Positions 53,071-63,322 are shown, counted from the first letter of the stretch. The stretch: DNA of 64,000 nt from Fibrella aestuarina BUZ 2 (GCF_000331105.1 NC_020054.1:5114555-5178554); one strand, 5' to 3'. Translations and numbers: made by a program. Notes: a model not told the origin generated them from the letters alone.

Positions 53071-54126
53071 ATGGAAGTCCCCGACTACAGCGAATACGGC
53101 TTCGAAGATTTCTTGATGGATGCCGATTTCAGGGCGTGGGTCCAACAACCGACGCCTGAAACCGACGCATTCTGGCGCCGATTCGCCGCGGCGCATCCCG
53201 AGCTACAGGCCACGATGGAAGACGCCGCCTGGGCCGTTGAACACTTCACCATCCGCCCCCATACGCTGCCCGACGCGAGCCGGCAACGCATCTGGGCGAC
53301 CCTTAGCCGCCACTATGACCAGCGGTATGCGGCGGCGGCACCCGCCGATGAAACACCCGTGCTCCGGCTCCCTATCTGGCGGCAGTCGTGGTTTCGGGTG
53401 GCGGCGTCGCTGACGGGCGCCCTGCTGGTTGGACTGGGCTGGTACACCCTCAACGTACCTGGCCGTCACACCATCGAGACGGCCTATACCGAGACAAAGC
53501 AGGTGACCCTGCCCGACGGCTCCACCGTCACGCTCAACCGCAATTCGTCGCTCACCTACGCCGACGACTGGAGCGCCGACAAACCCCGCGAGGTGTGGGT
53601 ATCGGGCGAGGCGTTCTTCTCGGTGCATCGGCACGCGGCCCCCACGGCCACGGCCCCCACCCGACCGTCTGACGCCTTTATCGTGCACACCGACCTGACC
53701 AACGTTGAAGTGCTCGGTACGCAGTTCGACGTGAACACCCGACGGGGCAAAACGCGGGTCGTCCTCAACGAGGGCAAAGTAAAACTCACCCGGCCGGGCG
53801 CAAACGAAAGCCTGCTGATGCAGCCCGGCGACCTGGTCGACGTATCACCCAGCGCCACGGGTTTCCAGAAGCGGCGGGTCGACGTCGACAGCTACGACGC
53901 CTGGCGCGATGGGCAGCTCCGGTTCGACCAGACCCCCATCCGCGACATCATCAGCGGGCTGGAAGATATCTACGGCTGGCACATCAGCCTACGCCGCCCC
54001 AATCTGGCCAGCCAGACGTTTACGGCTACCGTTCCCGCCGACAACCCCGATCTGCTCCTTTCCCTACTCACCGAATCGTTCGGTCTCCACATTCACCGGC
54101 GCGGCTCCGTCGTGACCATCGAATAA
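53071..54126 (+). CDS. FecR-type anti-sigma factor
   Basis: A 351-residue inner-membrane protein with an N-terminal cytoplasmic region (about 1-105), one helix (about residues 112-131, WFRVAASLTGALLVGLGWYTL) and a periplasmic FecR domain (TKQVTLPDGSTVTLNRNSSL, FIVHTDLTNVEVLGTQFDV). The C-terminal part (QTPIRDIISGLEDIYGWHI) resembles the secretin/TonB short-N-terminal interaction region. It holds the sigma factor until contacted by the SusC STN domain. Start MEVPDYSEYGFEDF. It belongs to the sigma-fecR-susC-susD unit. Confidence 0.92.
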   Translation: MEVPDYSEYGFEDFLMDADFRAWVQQPTPETDAFWRRFAAAHPELQATMEDAAWAVEHFTIRPHTLPDASRQRIWATLSRHYDQRYAAAAPADETPVLRLPIWRQSWFRVAASLTGALLVGLGWYTLNVPGRHTIETAYTETKQVTLPDGSTVTLNRNSSLTYADDWSADKPREVWVSGEAFFSVHRHAAPTATAPTRPSDAFIVHTDLTNVEVLGTQFDVNTRRGKTRVVLNEGKVKLTRPGANESLLMQPGDLVDVSPSATGFQKRRVDVDSYDAWRDGQLRFDQTPIRDIISGLEDIYGWHISLRRPNLASQTFTATVPADNPDLLLSLLTESFGLHIHRRGSVVTIE

Positions 54127-54159
54127 CCCTAAGTCTTCCTACTCCCTTTTCTTTTTACT

Positions 54160-57100
54160 ATGCCTAAACAACTACGCTCCTTAAAAGCTGGTCTGTTTTG
54201 CCTGCCGCTGCTCGGTAGTTTCCCGACGGCGGCCTCGGCCCAGGACTTTGCGTCGATCCGCCTGGTATCGACCAAGGCCGCTACCAGCGACTTCAGCCCC
54301 GTCATCGTTCGGTTGCAGCAGACCGCACCAACGGCCCGCCGCAACATGCGGTTACTGCGGGAATGCCTCGACAAGCTGGCGAAACAACACAATGTGCGGT
54401 TCGCCATCAACGATCAGATCATCGCCAACAAGTACGCCGATGGTACCGTGCTGCGCCTCAACAGCCTCAAAGGTTCGCTCGACGCGTTGCTCGCCCCGCA
54501 CCACCTGACCTACAAAAAGGTGGCGGATTACTACGTAATTCAGCCCGCCGAGGCGACACCGGCCCTGCCGACGATCCCCCGCACCCGCCCCACCTCGGAG
54601 CATGCTGAGCCGGGCCTGATGGCCCCCATGGCGTCGCTGCAGAACGAGCTGGTAGCCCCGCCCCTGCACCTGGTGGCCGTCAAGGATTTTCCCGTTCGGG
54701 GTACGGTGCGCGACAGCACCAACGGCCAGGGCCTGCCGGGCGTAAGTGTGGTGCTGAAAGGAACCCAACGCGGCACCACCACCGACGCTGACGGCAACTT
54801 CCAACTCGACGTACCTGATGCCAGTTCGGTGCTGGTATTCAGCTACATCGGCTTCGTCAACAAGGAACTGACGGTGGGTGGGCAAACCAATCTGAGCATC
54901 AACCTGCGGGCGTCGGATCAGGCCCTGAACGAGGTCGTGGTGGTGGGTTACGGCACTCAGAAACGGGAATCCGTAACGGGAGCCATCTCGACCATCGCCA
55001 GCCGCGACATCGAGAAAGCGCACGTCTCCACGGTCAGCGCCGCCCTGGCGGGCAAGATTCCGGGCGTGTCGTTCCGGCAAAACGAAGGGCGCCCCGGTTC
55101 GTCGGCCATGTTGCAGGTACGTGGTATGGGCGATCCGCTGTTTGTGATCGACGGTATCCAGAAAGACGCCGGTCAGTTCAACAACATCGCCCCGTCTGAC
55201 ATCGAAACCATTACCGTACTGAAAGACGCCTCGGCCTCGGTGTATGGCTCACGGGCGGCCAACGGCGTCGTGATCGTGACGACCAAACGGGGAAAGACCG
55301 GCAGCCGCAACGTAATCAACATCGACTCGTATTACGGCTGGCAAAACTGGACCCGTTTTCCGAAGGGCGTAGGTGCCTACGAATGGATGCTGGGCAAAGC
55401 CGACGCGGAGGTGAACCAGACCGGCAAAACCAACATCACCCAGGACGAACTGAACAAGTGGAAGCAAGGCACCGAAGCGGGCTACAAGAGCTTCGACTGG
55501 TATGATTTCATCGTGAGCAAAAACGCGCCGCAGTACCAGTTCAGCGCCAATGCCACGGGTGGTTCCGACAAGATCAATTACTACTTCTCGGTGACGCGCC
55601 TCAACCAGGATGCCGTGCTGAACCAGTATAACTTCAACCGGACCAACATCCAGACCAACGTGGATGCCCGCATTGCCGACCGGCTGAAAGTGGGTGTGCA
55701 AATCAACGGCCGGATCGAAAGCCGGGAAAACCCCGGTGTACCGGGTAGCGACGACTACTGGGCTCCTCGTTTCGCCTTGTTCCGCAACCGGCCCACCGAG
55801 CGCCCCTACGCCAACGATAACCCGCTGTATCCCAACAACATCGGCCACAATGCCGAAAACTGGGCACTGCACAATTTCGATATTTCGGGCTACTGGCGCG
55901 AAGACTGGCGCGTGCTGCAAACCAACTTCAGCGCCGACTACAGTACCCCCATCAAAGGCCTGACGGCGCGGGGTGTTTACTCTTACTACATCGCCGACCG
56001 GCTCATGAACGGGCACGAATACACCTACAACGTGTATTCCTACGACCCCGTCAAGGACGCTTACAGCATCACGGGGGGCAGCAGCAACCCCTGGCGTGAG
56101 CGCGGTACCCGGAAGATCCTGGAGAACGTCTTGCAGGGCCAGTTGAACTACAGCAACACCGTCGGGCGGCATACCGTGGGCGCTACGTTCGTCGCCGAGC
56201 GCATTAACCGCCGCGACATCGAAACCTGGGTGCACACGGTGCCGAAAACCAACGCTCTGCCGCTGTTGCAGTTTGCCGACATGGATACCTACAACGACAG
56301 CGACAACGAAGAAGCCCGCATTGGGTACGTGGGCCGGCTGACGTACAACTACGCTGACAAGTACTTTTTCGAGGCGGCGGGTCGACGCGATGCCTCCTGG
56401 AAATTTGCCCCTGACAAGCGCTGGGGCTTCTTTCCCAGCGTATCGGCGGGCTGGCGGATTGGCGAAGAGGCGTTCATCAAGAACCTGAACCTCGCTGCTC
56501 TGAGCGACCTGAAACTGCGGGCGTCGTATGGCAAGCTGGGCGACGACGACATCAACCGGGACGCATCCTTCATTTCGCCCTTTGCCTACATCCCTGGCTA
56601 CAACTACGCCTCCTCGACCGAAATCCTGGACGGGCAGATTATCAAAGGGTCGCGCAATACGGGGGTGCCCATCAACAACCTCTCGTGGTTCACGAGCACC
56701 ATCGCCGACATCGGCCTCGACTACTCGCTCTTCAACGGCAAGCTGACGGGTGAATTCGATTATTTCTACCGCAAACGGACGGGCCTGCGGGGCCGCAAGT
56801 ACGACGTGCTGGTGCCCAATGAACTCGGCTACGCCCTGCCCGACGAAAACGTGAACAGCGACGCCCGCATCGGTGGGGAAGCCTCACTGGCCTACAATAC
56901 TTCTTTCAAGGGCGTGGGAATCCGGGCGGCGGCCAACGTGGGCTATTCGCGGGCCCGCAACCTGCAATCATACAAGCCTATGTTCGGCAACTCGCTCGAT
57001 TACTACTACAACTCCCGCGAAAACCGGTGGGCGGATACGTATTGGGGCTGGGAAGTGATTGGGCAGTTCAAGTCGCCCGAGGAAATTGCCGACTACAAGG

Positions 57101-57735
57101 TCAACGTGGATGGACAGGGCAACAAAACGCTGCTGCCGGGCGATTTCATCTACCGCGACGTAGATGGCAACGGCCGCATCGACGACAACGACCGGCGGCC
57201 CATCGGCTACCCGGTGTCGAAAGTGCCCATTGTCAACTTCGGCTTCAACCTGTCGCTCAACTACCGGGGCTTCGATCTGACGGCCGATTTCTCGGGTGGC
57301 AGCATGTACTCCTACAACCAGAACTGGGAGATGCGCTGGCCCTACCAGAACACGGGCAACCTGCTGCGATCGATGTATGACGACCGCTGGCACCGCACCG
57401 ACCCGCTCAACCCCGACAGCCCCTGGATTGAGGGTCGCAGTCCGGCCCTGCGCTTCAACGACGGCGGCCACAGCAACTACAACAAACCCTCGACCTGGTG
57501 GCTGGTCAATGTGCGTTACATCCGCCTGCGCACCGCTGAGGTGGGCTACACCCTGCCGCAGAGTCTCACCAGCCGCCTCAAAATCCAGAAGGCGCGCGTG
57601 TACCTGAACACTTTCAACCTGTTCTCGATCGACAACGTCTCGCAGCTCGGCATCGACGCGGAGGTGACCGACGAAAACGGCCTGCAATACCCGCAAAACC
57701 GGTTAGTCAACGTAGGGGTAAACCTGTCGTTTTAA
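54160..57735 (+). CDS. SusC/RagA-type TonB-dependent receptor with STN domain
   Basis: A 1191-residue outer-membrane transporter. Signal peptide is residues 1-28 (PTAASAQ). Residues ~60-128 form an STN domain (signalling to FecR), ~175-255 a carboxypeptidase-regulatory-like domain (RGTVRDSTNGQGLPGVSVVLKG), ~257-380 the plug with VVVGYGTQ and VYGSRAANGVVIV, and the rest a 22-strand barrel with the terminal aromatic strand (NVGVNLSF). It should import oligosaccharides with the SusD partner. The substrate is not determined by sequence. It has 34 bases from FecR and 19 to SusD, so the operon is tight. Confidence 0.95.
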   Translation: MPKQLRSLKAGLFCLPLLGSFPTAASAQDFASIRLVSTKAATSDFSPVIVRLQQTAPTARRNMRLLRECLDKLAKQHNVRFAINDQIIANKYADGTVLRLNSLKGSLDALLAPHHLTYKKVADYYVIQPAEATPALPTIPRTRPTSEHAEPGLMAPMASLQNELVAPPLHLVAVKDFPVRGTVRDSTNGQGLPGVSVVLKGTQRGTTTDADGNFQLDVPDASSVLVFSYIGFVNKELTVGGQTNLSINLRASDQALNEVVVVGYGTQKRESVTGAISTIASRDIEKAHVSTVSAALAGKIPGVSFRQNEGRPGSSAMLQVRGMGDPLFVIDGIQKDAGQFNNIAPSDIETITVLKDASASVYGSRAANGVVIVTTKRGKTGSRNVINIDSYYGWQNWTRFPKGVGAYEWMLGKADAEVNQTGKTNITQDELNKWKQGTEAGYKSFDWYDFIVSKNAPQYQFSANATGGSDKINYYFSVTRLNQDAVLNQYNFNRTNIQTNVDARIADRLKVGVQINGRIESRENPGVPGSDDYWAPRFALFRNRPTERPYANDNPLYPNNIGHNAENWALHNFDISGYWREDWRVLQTNFSADYSTPIKGLTARGVYSYYIADRLMNGHEYTYNVYSYDPVKDAYSITGGSSNPWRERGTRKILENVLQGQLNYSNTVGRHTVGATFVAERINRRDIETWVHTVPKTNALPLLQFADMDTYNDSDNEEARIGYVGRLTYNYADKYFFEAAGRRDASWKFAPDKRWGFFPSVSAGWRIGEEAFIKNLNLAALSDLKLRASYGKLGDDDINRDASFISPFAYIPGYNYASSTEILDGQIIKGSRNTGVPINNLSWFTSTIADIGLDYSLFNGKLTGEFDYFYRKRTGLRGRKYDVLVPNELGYALPDENVNSDARIGGEASLAYNTSFKGVGIRAAANVGYSRARNLQSYKPMFGNSLDYYYNSRENRWADTYWGWEVIGQFKSPEEIADYKVNVDGQGNKTLLPGDFIYRDVDGNGRIDDNDRRPIGYPVSKVPIVNFGFNLSLNYRGFDLTADFSGGSMYSYNQNWEMRWPYQNTGNLLRSMYDDRWHRTDPLNPDSPWIEGRSPALRFNDGGHSNYNKPSTWWLVNVRYIRLRTAEVGYTLPQSLTSRLKIQKARVYLNTFNLFSIDNVSQLGIDAEVTDENGLQYPQNRLVNVGVNLSF

Positions 57736-57754
57736 CCCACAGCCTATAACCGTC

Positions 57755-59623
57755 ATGAAACGAACTACATGTACTTTACTGGCGCTGCTCACCGTGTGCG
57801 GGGCCTGCAATGACCAGGATTTTCTGTCGAAACAGCCGAAGAACATCCTGCTCGAAAATCAGATTTTCAGCGACCCGTCGCTTACGCTGTCGGCCGTCGC
57901 GGATCTATACAACCGCTACCCCGACTACCAGCGCCTCGACCGCTGGTATGAGTTCACCAATTTCGACGAAGCCTTTGCTTCGGCCTTTGGCGACTACGGC
58001 CGGCATCAGAACCAGGATTATGGCTACGGCAGCTGGGGTAGCTGGGATTATGGTTACCTGCGCGACATCAACCTGTTCATTCAGCAGTTGGACAAGTCAA
58101 CCGAACTGGCCGCCGACGCCAAAGCCCGGTTCAACGCCGAGGCCCGTTTTGTTCGGGCGGCCCTCTATTTCGACCTGGTGAAACGTATGGGGGGCGTGCC
58201 GCTCATTCTGGAGCCCATGACCTACGACTTCAGCGGCGACCCAACGTACCTGCAAAAGGCCCGCGCCAAAGAAAGTGAGATCTACGATTTCGTCATCAGC
58301 GAAATGGAAGCGATTAAAGGCGCGCTACCCAACGACCCCAACGTGAAGTCGCGGGCCTCGCGCGGCGCGGCGCTGGCGCTGGAGGCCCGGGCGGCCCTCT
58401 ACGCCGGGTCGATTGCTAAATACGGCGCCACCACCCCGCAGGTGACCCTGCCGGGCGGCGAAGTGGGCATCCCTGCCGACAAGGCGACCGCCTATTACCA
58501 GACGGCCCTCAAGGCAGCGCAGGAGGTGACGGGCTACTCGCTGTACCTGAAAAAACCCGACGATCTGGCCGACAATTTCGCGAGCCTGTTCTACGACAAA
58601 GGCAACAACCCGGAGGTGATTTTTGCCTACGATTACAAGCTCAAGAGCGGAAAAGTGCAGAGCTGGACGCTGGATAACAGCCCGTTGACCTCAGCCGAAG
58701 AAGGCACCAACGGTGGTCGGCTCAATCCCTCGCTTAACCTGGTGCAGTCGTTCGAGAAGCTGGACAACACCTTTGCGCCGCTGCCCATCAATGATGCCGC
58801 CGGAAACCCGATCGTGTATGCCAATCAGAAGGATTTGTTTGCGGGCCGCGATGCCCGGCTGGCGGGAACGGTGCTGTTTCCAGGTACGTCGTTCAAAGGC
58901 AAGCCGGTCGATATTTGGGCGGGGGTACAAACAACCACTGGTCAGGTGATCACGGCCGACAAACCGGGCGATACCAAAGTGCTGCCCGGCGGCACCACGC
59001 CCGTACAGGTGGTGGGCAAAGACGGCCCGATCGACGGCTACGAGTTTACAGCCCAATCGGGCTTCTACGTCCGCAAGTACATGGACCCCACCGTTGGGTC
59101 GGCGCAGATCGGGACGCAGTCGGAAGTGTGGTGGGTACGTTACCGCTACGCCGAAGTGCTGCTCAACGCCGCCGAGGCCGCCTTTGAACTGGGGCAGACC
59201 GCCAAAGCAGCCGAGTACATGAATCAGGTACGTGCCCGCGCCGGTCTGACCAAACCCTTGACCGCTACTGACATCACCTTCGACCGGATCTGGCACGAGC
59301 GCCGCGTGGAACTGGCCTTTGAAGACCATCAGCTTTGGGATTACAAACGCTGGCGGCTGGCGCACGTTGCCTGGAACGGCAACAGCGCCCCGCTGACCAC
59401 CAACCCCGGCAAGGCGACCGAAACCAGCACGCGCGTGTTTGGCCTGTGGCCCTACAAACTCTACGCGCCCGGCACGCCCAACGATGGCAAGTGGATCTTC
59501 AAGCAGGTGCTGCCCTCGCGCGTGACCAACGCGCACCGCTTCCGGCTGGGTAACTACTACTCGTTCATCGGCGACGACGTTCGCGCCAACAACCCTAAAA
59601 TCGTGCGTAACCCGAACCAATAA
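57755..59623 (+). CDS. SusD/RagB-type nutrient-binding lipoprotein
   Basis: A 622-residue outer-membrane lipoprotein, with lipobox ending at CGAC near residue 18. It has TPR-rich SusD helices (VADLYNRYPDYQRLDRWYEF onward, FVRAALYFDLVKRMGGVPLI), the NTDFDE-type loop and the C-terminal RIWHERRVELAFEDHQLWDYKRW motif. It caps the SusC channel and binds glycan. The 20-base spacing to SusC confirms the pair. Cognate sugar unknown. Confidence 0.94.
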   Translation: MKRTTCTLLALLTVCGACNDQDFLSKQPKNILLENQIFSDPSLTLSAVADLYNRYPDYQRLDRWYEFTNFDEAFASAFGDYGRHQNQDYGYGSWGSWDYGYLRDINLFIQQLDKSTELAADAKARFNAEARFVRAALYFDLVKRMGGVPLILEPMTYDFSGDPTYLQKARAKESEIYDFVISEMEAIKGALPNDPNVKSRASRGAALALEARAALYAGSIAKYGATTPQVTLPGGEVGIPADKATAYYQTALKAAQEVTGYSLYLKKPDDLADNFASLFYDKGNNPEVIFAYDYKLKSGKVQSWTLDNSPLTSAEEGTNGGRLNPSLNLVQSFEKLDNTFAPLPINDAAGNPIVYANQKDLFAGRDARLAGTVLFPGTSFKGKPVDIWAGVQTTTGQVITADKPGDTKVLPGGTTPVQVVGKDGPIDGYEFTAQSGFYVRKYMDPTVGSAQIGTQSEVWWVRYRYAEVLLNAAEAAFELGQTAKAAEYMNQVRARAGLTKPLTATDITFDRIWHERRVELAFEDHQLWDYKRWRLAHVAWNGNSAPLTTNPGKATETSTRVFGLWPYKLYAPGTPNDGKWIFKQVLPSRVTNAHRFRLGNYYSFIGDDVRANNPKIVRNPNQ

Positions 59624-59629
59624 GCCACT

Positions 59630-60325
59630 ATGAAACGACTTCTTTTTTACGGGCTTGTGTTGCTGGCTGGCCTGGCCGTAACCGCCTGCGACTACGACAA
59701 TTACGCCGCCCCCCAATCCTACCTGAAAGGCCGGATCGTCTACAAAGGAGAACCCATCGGCGTGGAGTACAACAACGTCACGTTCGAGTTGTGGGAACCG
59801 GGCTGGCAGAAACGCACACCCATTACGGTGACCGTCGATCAGGATGGCTCGTACTCGGCGCTGCTCTTCGACGCCACCTACAAGATGTACATCCCGTCGG
59901 CGCAGGGGCCGTTCCGTACTATCCGCAAAGACAACTCGGACACCACAACCGTGGCGCTCAGCGGCTCCCAGACGATGGACATCGAGGTGATGCCCTACTA
60001 CATGATCCGCAACGCCCGGCTCGTGTCGGCCAGCCGGAAGGTAACCGGTACGGCGTCGCTGGAAAAGATCATCACCGACGCCAACGCCCGCAACGTCGAG
60101 CGCGTGTCGCTGTATGTGAGCAAGACGCAGTTTGTGGATGGCCGCACGAGCGTGGCCACCAAAGACCTCACCGGCGCCGACCTGACAAACCTGGCCAACC
60201 TGTCGCTGTCCGTCGACGTACCCGCGTTGACACCTGCCCAGTCGTTTGCCTACGCCCGGATCGGGGTCAAGATCGCCGGGGTTGAAGACATGCTCTTTTC
60301 GCCCGTTCAGAAAATTCAACTGTAA
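59630..60325 (+). CDS. DUF3823-type lipoprotein of the SusCD locus
   Basis: A 231-residue lipoprotein (MKRLLFYGLVLLAGLAVTACDYDN, lipobox VTAC). The sequence SYLKGRIVYKGEPIGVEYNNVTFELWEPGW and the following FDATYKMYIPSAQGPF, with two similar beta-sandwich units, match DUF3823, a family almost always found downstream of SusD. It may be a surface glycan-binding protein. It begins six bases after the SusD stop and so is the last gene of the operon; a hairpin follows. Confidence 0.82.
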   Translation: MKRLLFYGLVLLAGLAVTACDYDNYAAPQSYLKGRIVYKGEPIGVEYNNVTFELWEPGWQKRTPITVTVDQDGSYSALLFDATYKMYIPSAQGPFRTIRKDNSDTTTVALSGSQTMDIEVMPYYMIRNARLVSASRKVTGTASLEKIITDANARNVERVSLYVSKTQFVDGRTSVATKDLTGADLTNLANLSLSVDVPALTPAQSFAYARIGVKIAGVEDMLFSPVQKIQL

Positions 60326-60327
60326 AA

Positions 60328-60368
60328 CAGGCGGTTGCTGACGCGACGTTCTCGTTGGCAACCGCTGT
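60328..60368 (+). terminator. Hairpin after the SusCD operon
   Basis: GCGGTTGC (60331-60338) pairs with GCAACCGC (60358-60365), five bases after the DUF3823 stop. A T-run (TTTTTTT) lies 14 bases after the stem. Confidence 0.6.
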
Positions 60369-60420
60369 TCAAAACGCCTTTTTTTAGTCGTAAACGATAA
60401 TTCATAGGTTAGAAGTGCGG

Positions 60421-60453
60421 AAAAGCCTGCCTTGCTTAAGGGAGGCTTTTTTT
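60421..60453 (+). terminator. Intrinsic terminator ahead of the TonB receptor
   Basis: AAAAGCCT (60421-60428) pairs with AGGCTTTT (60443-60450) and is followed by T7. It is the stronger end of the SusCD unit and lies 74 bases before the next ATG. Confidence 0.85.
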
Positions 60454-60526
60454 GATGGTGCGCCCATCATCCCGCCGCTTTCACAGCGGTATCGTCGACA
60501 CTTCGTTTCTGCTTTGCTCAACGTTC

Positions 60527-62992
60527 ATGAAGCTTTTTTTATCGGTTAGTCTGCTGTTTATCTGTTTTATCTGGAATAGCCCAATCGTACAGGCGCAGCC
60601 CGATACGGTGGCCCTGCCCAGTCCCATGCAGGCCGCCGACGTGGGGAGCCTGGTGGGCACGGTGCTGGATTCAGCCAGCCGCAAGCCGGTGGAATTTGCC
60701 ACGATAGCCCTGTTTCGACCCGGCAGTGCCCAGCCGCTCACGGGGGTTACCACCGACGCAACGGGCAGCTTTGCCCTGAATCACCTCCTGCCGGGGCGGT
60801 ACGTGCTGCGCGTGAGCTTCGTTGGCTACGACAACCGGATGACCGATACGCTGGCGCTGACGCCCGACAGTTACCAGCAAACCCTGCCCCCGCTGCTGCT
60901 CCGGTCGACGGCCAACACCCTAGCCGAGGTGCAGGTAACCGCCCGCCGCGACCTGATCGAAGACCGGGAAGACCGGCTCGTCTACAACGCGGGCAACGAC
61001 CCGTCCAACGCGGGTGGTACGGCCATCGACGTGATGAAAAAGACGCCACTGCTCACCGTCGATCCCGACGGCACTATTCAGCTTAAAGGAAGTACGAGTA
61101 TAAAAGTGCTGGTCAACAACAAGCCGTCGAGCATTATGGCCCGCAGCATCAACGAGGCGTTGCAGATGATTCCGGCCGACGCCATCAAAGCGGTGGAGGT
61201 GATCACGGCCCCCTCGGCCAAATACGATGCCGAAGGCACGGCGGGGGTCATCAACATCATCACCAAAAGCCGACTGGAAGGTATGACGGGTGGCCTGAAT
61301 GGCACCGTCGGCAACCGCACCGACAACCTCGGCGGTAACCTGAACATGCGGGCGGGTAAATGGGGACTCACGGCCTACGGCGGCGGCAATTACACACTCA
61401 ACTACAGCCGGTCGTCGTCGGTGCGGCGGGCGCTGGGTACGTCCGATTCGGTGAGTGAACTGTATCAGAGCAGCAGCAGCCGCAACGGGGGCAATGCGCT
61501 GTTCGGCTCGTTCAACCTCGACTACGAACTCGACTCCACCAACCAGTTTGGCCTTGATGGCAGCGTCAACAGCAGCGACCGCTCAGGTACGTCGATTCGC
61601 GATACGCGCTACGTGTCGGCCACGCCCCGGCAACCGTTCCGGCGGTATACCGACAACACGTCGGCGTCCAACAGCGTCGACGCCAACATCAACTACACGC
61701 ACCTGTTTGCCCGGCCCGAACAGACGCTGACCTTCCTGACGCAGGTGAACCGCAACGCCAACGACAGCCGTTACGCGCTCGATCAGTACCCACTCCCCGA
61801 AGGCGAGCTGATCAACTACCGCGAACGGAACGTCAACCTGAACACGACTACCGAACTGACGATTCAGACCGATTACGACCACCCGTTCAAATCCAACAAA
61901 CAGAAACTGGAGGTGGGCGTTAAAAGCGTGCTGCGCCATGTCGGCAGCGATTACCGCCTCGACAGCGCCACCGACAGCACCGATTTCCGGGAAGACCCGC
62001 GCCGGGCCAATCAGTTCGATTACCAGCAGCACATTGTGTCGGGCTATGCGTCGTTTCGGATCAATACACCCCGCAAATGGACGTATACGCTCGGGAGTCG
62101 CTATGAGCTGACCCGCATCACCGCCGATTTCGTGTCGACAAAAACCACCTTCGCCGACCGCTACACCAACCTATTGCCCAACGTCTCAGTATCGAAACGG
62201 CTATCGGGCAATCAGCGCGTCCGGTTTAATTACAGCCAGCGGATTCAGCGTCCGTCGATCAACTTCCTCAACCCGTACATCAACTCGACCGACCCAAAAA
62301 ACCTGTTCTTCGGCAACCCCTACCTCGACCCCGAACTGGCCCATTCGGCCGAAATCTCCTACAACACGTTTACCAAAAAAGGCCTGAACATCAACGCGAT
62401 GGTCTTCGCCCGGCTGACTAACAACGCCATCGAGCGCGTCACGACCGTCGACACGGCCAATGTTTCCTATACGACCTACCAGAACATCGCCCGCAACGCC
62501 ACCTACGGCCTCAACCTGTTTGGGTCGGGTCGCCCCTACCGCAACTGGCAACTGAACGGCTCGATCGGCGTCAACTACAACCTGCTAAATAGCGCGGCCT
62601 TACAGGTGCAGAACAGCAACTGGAGCTACCGCGTGACGATCAACACGTCGGTGCCGTTGCCCAACGACATCAGTCTGCAGGCCAATGCCTCCTACAACTC
62701 GGCCCGGATTCTGTTGCAGGGACGTACCTCGGGCTTTTACAACTACGCGTTTGCCGCCCGCAAGGAATTCAAAAAGCAACGCGTGGTGCTGACGCTGAAC
62801 CTCGAAAACGCCTTCGCGCAGTACAACACCATCGTGAACCAGTTTCGTACGGCCACGTTCATCACAGACGGCGTCAACGAAAACGCTTACCGCAACATCC
62901 GGCTGTCGGTCAACTGGCGTTTCGGGCAACTATCGGCCAAAGCACAGCGCCCCAAAAAGCGCATCACCAACGACGACGCGAAGACGGAATAA
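60527..62992 (+). CDS. TonB-dependent receptor-like outer-membrane protein
   Basis: An 821-residue outer-membrane protein. A signal peptide (MKLFLSVSLLFICFIWNSPIVQAQ) is followed by a carboxypeptidase-regulatory-like domain (~40-125: GSLVGTVLDSASRKPVEFATIALF, then a beta-rich repeat), a plug region (~140-235: VTARRDLIEDREDRLVYNAGN, KAVEVITAPSAKYDAEGTAGVINI) and a barrel ending in a strong aromatic strand followed by a basic tail. This is the outer-membrane beta-barrel/TonB-receptor family that lacks a SusD partner. The substrate is unknown. The upstream frame to 60452 has no signal peptide, so ATG 60527 is preferred. Confidence 0.88.
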   Translation: MKLFLSVSLLFICFIWNSPIVQAQPDTVALPSPMQAADVGSLVGTVLDSASRKPVEFATIALFRPGSAQPLTGVTTDATGSFALNHLLPGRYVLRVSFVGYDNRMTDTLALTPDSYQQTLPPLLLRSTANTLAEVQVTARRDLIEDREDRLVYNAGNDPSNAGGTAIDVMKKTPLLTVDPDGTIQLKGSTSIKVLVNNKPSSIMARSINEALQMIPADAIKAVEVITAPSAKYDAEGTAGVINIITKSRLEGMTGGLNGTVGNRTDNLGGNLNMRAGKWGLTAYGGGNYTLNYSRSSSVRRALGTSDSVSELYQSSSSRNGGNALFGSFNLDYELDSTNQFGLDGSVNSSDRSGTSIRDTRYVSATPRQPFRRYTDNTSASNSVDANINYTHLFARPEQTLTFLTQVNRNANDSRYALDQYPLPEGELINYRERNVNLNTTTELTIQTDYDHPFKSNKQKLEVGVKSVLRHVGSDYRLDSATDSTDFREDPRRANQFDYQQHIVSGYASFRINTPRKWTYTLGSRYELTRITADFVSTKTTFADRYTNLLPNVSVSKRLSGNQRVRFNYSQRIQRPSINFLNPYINSTDPKNLFFGNPYLDPELAHSAEISYNTFTKKGLNINAMVFARLTNNAIERVTTVDTANVSYTTYQNIARNATYGLNLFGSGRPYRNWQLNGSIGVNYNLLNSAALQVQNSNWSYRVTINTSVPLPNDISLQANASYNSARILLQGRTSGFYNYAFAARKEFKKQRVVLTLNLENAFAQYNTIVNQFRTATFITDGVNENAYRNIRLSVNWRFGQLSAKAQRPKKRITNDDAKTE

Positions 62993-62995
62993 ATG

Positions 62996-63087
62996 GAGTT
63001 TCTCCGGTTTGAGTTTTGGCGTTTTCCGCTGGCTGGCCCAAGCTTACTAGGGCGTCAGCCAACCGGAAACTCAAAAACGCTAAACTC
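62996..63087. repeat. Imperfect inverted repeat after the TonB receptor gene
   Basis: The left arm starting GAGTTTCTCCGG and right arm ending TAAACTC share GAGTTT words and an inner GGCTGG/CAGCC block. Word order differs between arms (GAGTTT-CCGG vs GAGTTT-GCG). It begins at once after the receptor stop codon. Confidence 0.65.
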
Positions 63088-63089
63088 AT

Positions 63090-63122
63090 TTTAGGTACGT
63101 ATCAGAAACTTACGTAGCTTTG
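63090..63122 (+). promoter_or_regulatory. Candidate promoter of the MATE gene
   Basis: TAGCTTTG (63115-63122) matches TAnnTTTG, with TTTAG (63090-63094) about 20 bases upstream. The ATG is at 63323, leaving a 200-base leader, in which I see no riboswitch or gene. Confidence 0.5.
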
Positions 63123-63322
63123 CCCTTCCAAAACACGCTTCGCCTTGCTGCGCTGCGTCTATGCCGATGAAGCTGATTGCGCTCGCTCGGGTTCGGTAAC
63201 GACAACGAGCTTTCTTTTCTGACCGCCCGCCCCACGCCAGCCGTGGCCGTTTGCGCTGTCTTCCTCTCTCCTTCTCTTCACATCGGTAGCCGTTTTTGAG
63301 CGGCCCTTTCTCCTTTTCTGTA

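Noticed and set aside
58691..60361. A 556-codon minus-strand open frame opposite SusD and DUF3823
   Set aside because: It is the antisense shadow of two well-supported genes, rich in V/G/R/H residues with no recognisable motif; high GC makes long shadow frames common.
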